The notes under the pieces are model-generated. The model had not been told where the DNA came from and searched no databases. It was given only the letters and a program-made list of their open reading frames with translations. Below, piece after piece: positions 11,460-23,400 of a DNA stretch of 64,000 bases. This DNA is from Bos javanicus. Lineage: Eukaryota; Chordata; Mammalia; Artiodactyla; Bovidae. The position numbers were made by a program, and so were the translations under genes. The stretch's first letter is position 1, and every line of letters starts with the position of its first letter. The DNA lies in NCBI RefSeq assembly GCF_032452875.1, contig NC_083880.1, positions 52,340,829-52,404,828 on the forward strand, given 5' to 3'.

Positions 11460-14400
11460 TCATTTCTTCTGGGCTTGTGCCCGGGCCCGTTGAATCTTGT
11501 CGGCTGTGGCCCCATCTGTGGCTCCAGTGCAGTGGGACAATACGAGGCTCATCTCCGCCTCATTCCGGTGTTCAATAGCAACGTCCGCAGCCTGAGCCAC
11601 ATCCCTGCAGTTTGAGTAGGAGGGGAGATAAGTATTGAGCTGCCCAAGGGCACAAATTGTGCCTCTCATCAGCCCACTGGCTCTGCCACCCAGCACCCCA
11701 GGGCTCTCAGCAGACGCACCCAACAAGAAGCAAGGCCTTGACCTTCTGCTCAGGACCCACACGGGAAGCATACTTCTTGGCCTCATATTTATTGTGTTGC
11801 TTCATGCAGATCTCCACAAAGGGCTTAGGAGAAGAGGGTAGAAAGACATCAGGCAAAGCCCTCCTGTTCTCTCTTATGAGCAAAGCCTGTGTGTCAAGTC
11901 ACATCAGTTGTGTCTGATTCTTTGCGACCCTATGGACCATAGCTCTCAAAGCTCCTCTGTCCATGAGTAAAGCCAAGTGGCTACATTATCCCAATGTATC
12001 TTATATACCCTTCTGTCTGTATAATCCCCCCAATTCCTATCCCACACCCATACAACAGTTGTGATCTCAAAATTCTTTGGGTGAAAACCACCTACCCCAA
12101 GCTCTATTAGAGCTTTGAGATCAATTATTTCTATGCATTCACGCCATCATCTACCGTTACCCCTCACAGCAGGCATTTCCCGCCTTCCCAGGGCCTGAGT
12201 TTTGGGCAGTTTATAGCTGCCCTTATTTGACCAACCTACCACACCTCTGAACTGCCTGCCACAGAAAACAAACAACTCAACATCCTCCACTGCTTTGCAA
12301 ATGTACTCTCCCCTTCCTCCCCACCAACAGGACTTTCCTTCAGACACTGGTGTCCCCTATGGCCCTCCTTGGGGAAAAGCAGCTCAGTCTCCTTTCCTCC
12401 AGCATCTGCAGGCGGACTTGGGCCTGTCCTCCCCTGTGCCTGACTCCGAAATGTGCCCACCAGTTCTGTAGGATAGCTGAGCAGATGTGTGAACAGACCA
12501 CTGGAGCCTGGCCATCTCCTCAGCATTGCCTCACTGGAGATGGGCTAGAGGGAGGTCCCCACCTCACCAGGTAGCCAATGGGTGATTTCTTGCTCTTAGA
12601 AAACTTCTCTAGCTCCTCCCAGTCTTCCAAATCTGCCAGGGCAGTCAACTTCAGCCACCAGAGCCTGTGGGAAAGCTGGGCATGGAGGCATTGCAGGAGG
12701 GGCAGGGGGTCCCAGGACCTACATGCAGATCAGGCCCTCATCTACCTCTTGTCAGGGATGCGAAAGTCACGTGCCAGCTGCTCCGCACGCTTGTTTTGGC
12801 CACTGAGAATGAGGGTGGTGACCGTGTCATGTAGAGACAGGTCTAAGAACTGGCCCCCCAGCTCATCTTCTAGGCGTCGCTGCAGCCGTAGGAGCCGCAT
12901 CTGATCCTCTGTAGCCTGGGAACAGGGATGTGGTGGGACAGGGATGAGAGGGACAAGGAAGGAAGACTGGGAAGTGAGGAGAAGAGGTTTAGAGAAGAAC
13001 GGGCCAAACCTTGGCTGCAAACTCATTTTTGGCCTTGTAGAAGGCGTCGGCTGCCGTCTGTAGAGCTGCAACTCGCCCCTCAATTCGCTGCAAAGGCCAA
13101 AAGGGAGCTCATAGCACAGAGAACCTCGGCCGTCACCACTCATGCTGCAGTTTTCTCCCCAATCCTTGTGCCTAGGGTCACCAGTGCCAGCTCTTCCTGC
13201 TGGGAGCACTGTGCTGGTATTCCTAATGGGAATGACTAGCTCCTCTGGGACCAACTCATGCGCCTCACATCTTCTCAAGCTCTCCCTCCACAATGAGGAC
13301 CAAATGGGGTGTGTGACACATTCAAGGCCTAGACTCCTGGAGAAGCCAGACCAATGGCCCAGTTTGTGGGCCCCACCTGCCCTGTGGCCCTCAGACCTCC
13401 TCTGCAGCGTAGCTGGCTCGGATGTGGAAGCTGCCCAGCTCCTGGTGGTTGTCATCCTGGTTGTAAAGGTCCTTCAGTGTCTCCAGCTCCTGATGCTTAC
13501 AGAACTGGGGACAGCAGGTGGGCAGTCAGCAAGGCCAACTCGGGGGCTCCTCAGGCTCCACCCCACCCTGCCCCTGCACACACCTGTCGGTACAAACTTA
13601 AGGCCATAGGCTGGTTCCGAAGCGTCATGAAAAAATCTCCTCGGTTCAGCTCATTCTTCAGGTGCAGCAGCACTGTGAACACTGCGGGACGATAAGGTGG
13701 GGTGGGGATTCAGCCCAGCCCCTTACTGAGCCCAGGGTCCCCAGCCTCGTCCTCACCCAAACCCTGCTCACCCAGATCAGTATCCCCACTCTCGATGGCC
13801 TTGCTTAGTGCCAGTTTGCTCCTCTTCATCTTCAGGAGAAGGGGAACTTGCTCCCCAGAGCGTGGCTCATATTCCAGCAGCTGTGGGACGAGGAGGAAGG
13901 CACAGAGAGAAGGAGCTGGCCTGGGGGCCTCTAACACCCACATCAGAGCATCCAGGGAGGGCTAAGCACCCACACCTTGATGGCCAGCTCCGTGCGGCCA
14001 CAGCCATAGGCTCGTGCAGCAATGTCAGAGTAGGAGACACCAGGCGTGTCCCCCAGCTTCTGATTAATGGCCCGAGCAACATCCTCGTCAGACACATCCT
14101 TCTGTTGTACCTGGAGAGGGAAGGAATGTCACCAATCTGGCTCTCACCCCTTAAACCCGACCCCCACTGCCTTGATCAAGACCCACTCTTTCAGCTCTAC
14201 ACATCTTTTCTACACCTCACCTTGGCCTGTAAACCCTGAATTGCCCTTGGACTCCGTTCTATATCCTCACCTTGTAGCAGGCCCAGTGGGCCAGGATTCT
14301 GCTGACGCCCTGCACTTCAGGAAGCCGCAGGTACTCACATATCTGAATGGCCAGGGGGTAAAGCCTTCGCAACACAAGCCTGGCAGACAAGGGAGATAAA

Positions 14401-17400
14401 GGGAACAAGGGATAAAGTAGGGTAGAAAGAGGACAGAGTGGCCCGACCCTGTAACCCCAGCCTCCCTGATCCCAAGCAAATGGATCACAAGCAGTGACCA
14501 GAAGAGCAGAGCAAGGGCTGTAATGTCTGCCCACCTACAGCCCTCCGCCCAGCACCCTTGGGCTAGCTGTACCTGTCTAGCAACACCTGGATAGTGAGCT
14601 GCTTGTATCTGTATTTCATTTTGTTAAGGATCCAGCTGGGAGATAAGTCCTATTTGCCAAGGACCTTTAGGTGGCATCTCCATCCCCTTGCCCTTCCACC
14701 CCTGGAAGTAAACACTCTGTCAGCACACTTGAGGATACTGGCTATAGGTGAGGGGGATTCCGATGTGATAGTCCCGAATAGCATTGAGTACACGAAGGTC
14801 CTGACACATGCGCACAAAGCTGTCAGGTGGAAATCTGTCCAGGAAACACTTTCCGAAGGAGGCCGCCTAAAAAGAGCCAGAGAGTAATGGAGGGCTTTCC
14901 CCTCTGCCAGCCAAACCCTGCCCTCCCTCCAGCCCTGCCATCCAGGCCAACCCTGAGCAGACTCTTCTGCATATCTGGCCAGTGCTCGTGTCCTGCAGCC
15001 TCGATGCACTGCTGCACAGCCTGGGGCAGCTGCCCCAGCTCCTGGATCTCCCGCAGGTACTCATCCGCCTTCTGGCTCTCTTTCTGGGGTGGAGGGAAAG
15101 TGCCAGGGACAGTGCGTCATGACCGAGAACACCTCTATGCCTGGCTCCCAACCCACTGGGCTGTGGTGGCAGGTCTGGAAGGTTGCAGAGGCCGGAGCCC
15201 AAATCCCCTCAGCCCCACCACCCGAGGTATTCACACACATCCCCAATCAGCGCAGTTGTCTATGAAGCCCTGAGATCTCTCGATAGAGCCCTGATTTGTG
15301 ACTAGACTGCAAGGGTTCCCTGCCCCTCCCTATCACCATACAGAAGACACCAAGTCCCTTCAGTGCAACTGAGCCAGCTCTCTCTACCCCAGCCCGGCCC
15401 AGCCCATGTCCTGCCTGAACCCCCATCTTTAAAGGTAGCACTTGGCTGCAGAAACAGGGGCTGGTCAATTAGTGGAAGGGGAAGGCGAGTGGCTTGGGGC
15501 CCCGGGAGAGGCCCAGGGCTTTACCTCATACTCCTTCTGAGCCTCCAACAACAGCGCTCCAGGGGCCATCGAGGCTATTTTAAAGATCTCCTCACTGGCC
15601 ACTAGGGGAGGAAAATGTAAGTGGGAGACAGGGAGCGTCAGGAAACCCTCAGCCCTGCCTCAGTGCCCTGATTCTGCTCTGGGGCACTAGTCCGGCAGCT
15701 GTGGTGTTGAGGAGCCCCTGTCCTGGTCACTCAGAGCTTTTACGAGGGCCTCACCTGGAACCTCATGCAGGAACTCGTGGGTACTGCGGGAGAAGACTCG
15801 GACCCCGTCCAACTCAGGCACCAGGTAGGAGTCCTCATCTAGCACGAACCTGAGCGTGGTCAAGGTTCCTAAGAGTAACCAGGGATGGGGCGGGGCAGGC
15901 CACCCTCCCCTAACCCCTGGCAGCCCTCCAAGGATACTGGATGCTCTCAGGGGCATCGCCCACCACCATTAGCCGCCTCTCCCAGGCCACCACAACAGCC
16001 CTCTCCTTGCTGCGCGGACGGCTACACCTGTGTGCACACACACACACATCTGGGATTAATACACAGGATGCCTGGGCCACAGTCATGTCTCTCACATCAC
16101 TGTCTGTATCACTTTGCCTTGGGGAACTCCGCACAGGCTTGCTGCCCTTCATCTTACTTCTCTGGCTGACTTATTTGCTTCTCTCTCTCCCTGGGCCCAT
16201 CAGCTTCCTGGCACACCTGGGGCCCACCGGGAACTGGGGTTTCCCTCAAATGTGCTCTAGCAGGGAAGACAAGATTCAAGCTCTGCTTGCTCTGGTCAGT
16301 AGACAGGATGAATCAATGTGTCCCAGGAGGCAAGGCTATGTGCATGTCCACTCCCATGAGAACAACACCCCTCCCCCATCCTCACCAGACCATCTGCTTC
16401 GGGGGGGCCCGGATGTTGCAGTTGAACTCACACAGCTTCTCCTGAAAGAGTGCAGGGAATGTCATGGCCCTATCCCAGCCATCACCAGTCTGGCTGAAAA
16501 GTCCTTCCCCTTTGCCCCACACATCTTTCCTAGACAAGGCACAGTGCCCTGAGAGATGTGCCTTATACCTTGAGAGATGCTGTCCCCATCCAGATGTAGC
16601 CTGTGTCTGTGAAGAGCGCCAGGTGTCTGTAGGTGAAGGAGACAGCCATCTGCAGGAAGCTGCTCACTCCTGGGGCCAGGCCAGGGGGTGTCTGGGGCAG
16701 GGCCAAGGGGAACACCAGACAGACTGACTTTTCAGGATCTCCCACTGGCTTCTACAGTCCCTCCGGTTCACTCCCAACCCAGGCTCCTCACCACCGCAGA
16801 GCAGGCTGCATGGTCTAGGAGGTAAAGATCAGGTCCTACAGCCAGGAGAATGTGCGCCACTCGGTCCTGGCACACTGTGGTCCAGCATGAGGGTGCACTC
16901 TGCAGACCTATGGTCGTGGAAAAGGACAACCTTAGACTGCCCAAAGTCCACAGTTTCTGCCTCTGATGGTCCCATGGACAGGAGGCACATTTGTGGGCAG
17001 TGAATGCTGCTCCAGGGGTGTCAAGGCTCACCTGGCACCTCTGGCATCCGGCGGAGTTTGAGGTCACCCACGTTGGCACTGAGGGTGAAGCGGTGAGCTC
17101 CTGTGAGGATGGCCACCCCAGAACCAAACTCAGTATGGAAGATCCGGGCATCCAGAACCCGGTTCTGGAGCACCTCCTGGAGAGAGGGGTCGTGGATTGA
17201 GGGAGTGAGAGAGTCCCAGACTCCATCCCTTTTCCCCAGCCCCCAGGGCCCCCTACATTGCCCATGCTGAAGTGTCTCCGGAAGTCACCATGCAGCCCGT
17301 AAACCAGCACAACTCCGTCTTCCTGCACGCAGAGCAGCTCCTCCTCAGCTGACCAGCCCAGGGACACCACGGGCCCACTCTTCCACTGCAGATGAGAGAG

Positions 17401-20400
17401 AGGCTCCAGAGGCTGTCCTCAGGATGCAGAATCCTGTAAAGCCCTCAGCCCCAGGGAAGGCAGGGAGCTCACCAACAGACTGGCCAGAGGCACCCCGGAA
17501 GCTGAGTAGATCTCGAGAACCGGCCTGGCACTGGCGGGCTTCTCCTTCCGCCAGGGGTTCCTCAGCAGTGCTGTGGTTTGAGCAGAAACCTTCTGTCCTA
17601 GTTGCCCAGGCCCACTCCATGCCAAGCAGGCCTATGAACTAGTTCTGAAGGCCCACACCACATGTGGCAGGCCTCACGAGAACCACAATTAAAACATCTC
17701 AGTAAGGTGGGGTGGGGGTGGGTAGCATAGGCCAGCAAGAACCCCTCAACAGCAAGGCCCCCAGGAAACAAGGACCCTGAGTTCATCCCACAGTCCCTAA
17801 GCATGCAGTGGCAGAGGGGTGACTTACCAATGGGCCCCCCATAGGGTGCAGCAGCCACTAGGCAGTCCCTCAGTTCCTCCTTCAGGTCCCAGTCCATGCT
17901 ATACAGCTCATATTTCCTGCCCACACAGAGACAAGCAGATATCAGCCTCGTCATGACCCTGCATCCACATGGAGTGCGCACCAGAGGAGCTCCCTAATGC
18001 TTCCAACTGTCCTGCACAGGTCCCCTCGGGAAAGGAGGAGGGTGATGACTAGAAACTGCGAGGGACATCCTAGGGACAGCAGGCGAGGAAGCAGAGGGTG
18101 TTGGGAGGGCAGACTATGTGGCCACTACGTAGAGCACAGAGTGAGGTGGGACTAGGGTGAGGTGGTTGGCTTGGGTCTCCATTGGCAGAAAATAAGACCC
18201 TGCAGGAGGTCCTCTCAGCTTAGGCAGCCTTTCTTCTATTTCTGGTTCTTAACACTGAATCTGGCTATGGGCCTTATACCCAGGGCTCCAGCCTGTTGAT
18301 AATGAACTCAATTTTAGAGGTACTGAGTGAACACTGCCTGAAAGAAATCCAAGAGGAGCTCCTTAGTGAGCCCAGAGCTAGGAGAGTCGTGGGCTACAGA
18401 TGCCAATCTGTGAAAGCTTGACTCAGAGAAGGTAACTGAAATTACAAACTGCCACAAGATGACTGCAATCTGAAGCGCATATGGATCACCAAGACATGTG
18501 CTGCATGAGAAGACAGAGTAGGAGGCTTGAGGAATGCCATAATTTGATGGTTGGAGGTGGGGAAAAGGGTACAGAGAAGGAGTGGACACTCCTCCAGAAT
18601 ACAAGAGAAGACAAAGTTCCAGAAGCAAGTATTTTAGCTAGGATCATTTCAGGAGCCTTCCCATTAAAGACCAGGAAGATGCCCATCGTCTCTCTCTGTT
18701 TTTTTAGGATAGGTGAGAATCGGATTTATTTAAAAAGCAACACACTCCACAGACAGAGAGTGGGGTCATCTCAGAAGGTGAGAGAGGCTCCATTATCTCT
18801 ATTGACATTCTTCTTGGAATTCTAGCCAAAATAATTCAAGAGAAAAACGGTATTCTAGCCAAAATAATTTAAGAGGAAAAAAAAAACAGGCTTCCATTTT
18901 GAAGAAAGAAAGAGACTGCTACTATTTATCAATCCGAATGATCAGACTAGCTACTTAGAAAATCCAAAGCAGTCTATGAAACAAAGAGCTCAGTAAATAA
19001 TGAACAAAAATCAATATATTTTCTATACCAATGAGTTTTCTATACCATGAAGTGAAGTCGCTCAGTTGTGTCCGACTCTTTGCAACCCCATGGACTGTAG
19101 CCTACCAGGCTCCTCCCTCCATGGGATTCTCCAGGCAAGAGTACTGGAGTGGGTTGCCATTTTCCTTCTCCAGGGGGATCTTCCTGACCCAGGGATCGAA
19201 CCCAGGTCTCCCGCATTCCAGGCAGATGCTTTAACCTCTGAGCCACCAGAGAGGCAGTTATACCATAGCAAGAACTAATTAGAAATATAACTTTTAAAAA
19301 GATCCTAATTGTGATATCAGTAAAACTATTAGATATCTAAGAGTAAGCCTAATAAAATTTTTAGCAAAATCAAATTTCTTTACTCAAGGATACAGAAGAC
19401 ATGGGGAAATATTCTAAAGGATCTATAGACGGGTAAGAACTCCAATAAAAATCAGCCCAACTTTTTGGTGGTTAGGGCAGCACAAACTGATTCGATAGTT
19501 CATTTGGGTGGTGGAGGAGGAAGATCTTCTGAAAGAGAAAATATTTAAGAATATTTGAAAATATGAAAACAGAAATACATCAGATACCAAATACATTTAA
19601 AAGCTAAAGTTAATTAAAATTTGTTTTCGCACAGGAATAAGCAAACAGATCAATGGAAGAGAAGACAGTCCAGAGAAAGACCTGAGACTAGACAGAGGTT
19701 GTACTGAGTTGGCCAAAATGTTCCTTTGGCTTTTTAAGTAAAAGACACAATTTTCAATTTCACCAACAACTTTATTGAACAACGTATTTACCATTTTGTT
19801 CCACTACCTTCTCTCATTTTTCAGGTAACTTCATAATTTCATCTTCCCAAAACTTTAAAAATGTATTTATTTATTTTTGGCAGTGCTAGGTCTTCGTTGC
19901 TACATGTGTGCTTTCTCCAGCTGCAGTGAGCAGGGGCTACTCTTTGCTGCAGTGCCTGGGCTTTTCTTGCGGTGGGCTTCTCTTGTCCCGGGGAGCACTG
20001 GTTCTAGGCGAGCAGGCTTCAGTAGCTGCAGCACAGGGGCTCAGTAATTTGTGGCTCGAAGGCCGGAGAGAGTGGGCTCTGTAGTTGTGGCACACAGGTT
20101 TGGCTGCTCCAAGGCATGTGGGATCTGCCCAGAACAGGGATCGAATTCGTGTCTCCTACACTGGCAGGAGGACTCTTATCCACTGTACCAACAGGGAAGT
20201 TCTTCCCAAAACTTATCTCTTTGACTAAAGAACTGTTCCAGGTGACCTTTATCTTCCAGGGAATTGAAATTTTTTCCCACTAAGAGAATTCTGTAAACAT
20301 CAAAATAAATGGACATCCAAAGGTGCAATGTCTGCTGAATACAGTGGATGCCTCAGAACTTCCCGCCAAGTTGTAACAGTTTTTGCCTGGTCATCAAAGA

Positions 20401-23400
20401 AATACATGGTCTTGTGTTATCCTGATAGAAGATTATGTGTTTCCTACTGACTAATTCCAGATGCTTTCTGTTAGAGTACAGTTGGTCTAACTGGGAGCAG
20501 TACTTGGAATTAAATCATTTTTCTGGAAGGAACTTGTAATAAAGGACTCCCTTCCAATCCACCAAATACACAACATCACCTTCTTTAGATGAAGACCAGC
20601 CTTTGGTATAGTTGGTGGTGGTTAATTTCGGTTGCCTCATGATCACTTCTGTTCCACATCATTACACAGTATCCAATTTTCATCATCTGTCACAATTTGT
20701 TTTTAAAACGGAACATTTTCATTAAATTTCAGTAGAGAATCATATGTGGAAATATGGGCAAGAAGATTTTTCTTCAGTCAAGAAGGTTTTTGTTCACTAA
20801 ACTTACGGGAACCCCAACATTAAAGCAATTAATGTAACCAAGCTGGGGACTTCCCTGGTGGTCCAGTGGTTAAGAATCCACCTTGCAACGCAGGGGACAC
20901 AGGTTTGATCCCTGGTCAGGGAACTAAGATCCCACATGCCACAGAGGAACTGAGCCTGAGAACCACAATGAGAGAGTCCATGCATCACAACACAAGATCC
21001 AATATGATGCAATGAAACACAACCAAGACCCAATGCAGTCAAAACAAAACATAACCAAGCTGATGCAAATGGTTTTCAATGCTTGATTTGGGTATTTTGA
21101 ATATGTTGTCTACCTCCCTCGTGGTATAACATTGATTATTCTCAATGAATGTCTTGATTTGATTGCCATCAACTTCAACTGGTCTACTGGACCATGGAGC
21201 ATCATCCAGTGAGAAATCTCCAGCACAAAATTTCACAAACTACTTTTTGATATGTTCAATCAATCACAGCACCATTTCCATATGTTGTACAAACCTTTTT
21301 TTGTGTGTTTCAGATGCATTCATACTTTTCTTGAAATAATAAAGCATAATGTGCTGAAAATGTTGCTTTTTCTTCCATGATCAGTATTAAAATGGTTACA
21401 CAGAAATTCACCAATTTTGGTAAGTTTTTTTTAAAAAATGCACGCTGATATGACAGCTGTCACAATACAATCTAACAAACTTATTTCAAATGAAGTTAAA
21501 GACAACTAAGTGCTACTAGCACCATCTTACAGGAAACACTGAAGGAGCCTTTTCATCCCGATGATAAAGATGGCATTTCAAACTGGGGCAAACTGATACT
21601 TGCAATGAGACAATGGGCCATACAGGAAGAATCACAATAAATGCTATTTCATTACTTAATCTCTGTAATAAAATTTTCTAGATGAAATTCAAGATTTAAA
21701 TGTTAAAAAATAAAGCCATATCAGAACAAATCTTGTTTATTTTTACAATCTCAAAATAGGAAAAAATTCCATGAACATGATATAAAGTCTGGAAGTCACT
21801 AAGAGAAATAACAAGTGCTTCTAAATAAAAATTAAGACCTTCTGTATACTTGTATGTAAAAGGTGTAAAAACAATACATATTTATGCTTACTTCTACTTG
21901 AAAAAAGAGACTCTGGAAAAGGTTCTAAGAATTAATAACAGTAGTTACTTGCAGGTGAGGGGTGCAATCAGTTGAAGAAGAGAAGAGATGGGAATGAGAC
22001 TGAGCTTTTAAACTACAGTCATAGCTATTAAAATAATTAACATTAAAAAATTTTTATAGGGACTTCCCTGGCAGTTCAGTGGTTAAGACTCCACAATTCA
22101 GCCCTTGCGGGGGAACTAAGATCCCACATGCCATGTGGCACAGCCAAAAAAAATTTATATGCTAAAGAAATCTATCAAAAGCAAACTAGGAAGACAAACT
22201 ATGAGAAGGGGGAAAAAAATGAAAAAAATGTAACACATGTGAAAAAGGATTGCTGTTCTTTAAAATACAAAAGGCTCTAATTAATTGTAAAATACAAATG
22301 AAAAGAAAAATGATCAACGGTTGTATCATAACTATGTGAAAATATGTTAAAATGAAACATAAAAAACTTGAGACTATAAAAGCTGATATTTTCATAATAT
22401 GAACTATGGAAAATTCTTTTAGCACAAGACACAAACCCCAGAAATTACAAAGGAAAAGACTGATAGAGTTTATAACATGGACTTCTAACATATATATGTT
22501 AAAAATTAATACACACACTTTCCTTGTGGCTCAGCTGGTAAAGAATCCACCTGCAATATGGGAGACCGGGTTCGATCCCTGGGTTGGGAAGATCCCCTTA
22601 GAGAAGGGAAAGGCTACCCACTCCAATATTCTAGCCTGGAGAATTCCATGGACTATATAGTCCATGGGGTCGCAAAGAGTCAGACACGACTGAGAAACTT
22701 TCACTTTCACTTTGAAATGAACACAGATTAAATAAAATGAGCACTCCATAAAAATTAATATATAAAAGTCAAGTGACCACAGTGAGAAAATTTTTAACAA
22801 AGAGTTATTATGGAGAACATGTAAAGAGCTCCTTTACAAATCAACAGAAACAACACAACAGAAAAATAATTGAAGGATATGAACAGACATACTTAACAAC
22901 TAGGTAAACATGCATTTAAAAGTTATTTTGATGTTTTGGGCATCTGAATAGCAAAACTTAAGAGGTTAATAAATAACATGCAATATTGCTGAAGGTGTGG
23001 AAAAAATGAAAACTTTCTCACATATTGGGACTGTAAAATGGTTCACCCTTATGGAAGAAAATGAAGCACTATGTATCCAACTTTTAAATGTGTACACACT
23101 CTAACTTAGCAATTTCTTTTCAAACATCTAACCTATGAAACTACTTGCACAAGTACACAACAGTATGAATACACTGCAGCACTGTTTAAAATAATTCCAA
23201 AAAAACAAATCCTGGAAAAAAATCTCCTTAAATGCCCATTCAAACGAGACTGGTTAAATAAACTATTGTATGCCCATTCTGGGGAATATTTTGTGCCCAT
23301 TAACAAAGTGACCGTGTATACTGACATGAAGTGACCTTGAAAATATACTAAGTAAAAAAGATACAATACAATGTAGTATGAACCACATGAATCCACTTAT

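Larger units (their letters stand above)
19704..21564 (-). mobile_element. Mariner (Tc1/mariner) transposon, complete in outline but dead
   Basis: TA dinucleotides flank the element at 19702-19703 and 21565-21566. The left end reads ctgagttggccaaaatgttc; the right end is a diverged inverted copy. On the minus strand, mariner transposase pieces are readable near 21236-21045 ([28 protein letters not shown]) and near 20640-20330. Stops and frameshifts are scattered through them. Removing two SINEs and their duplicated targets leaves 1285 bp, a normal mariner length. It is inserted in the old L1. Confidence 0.88.
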
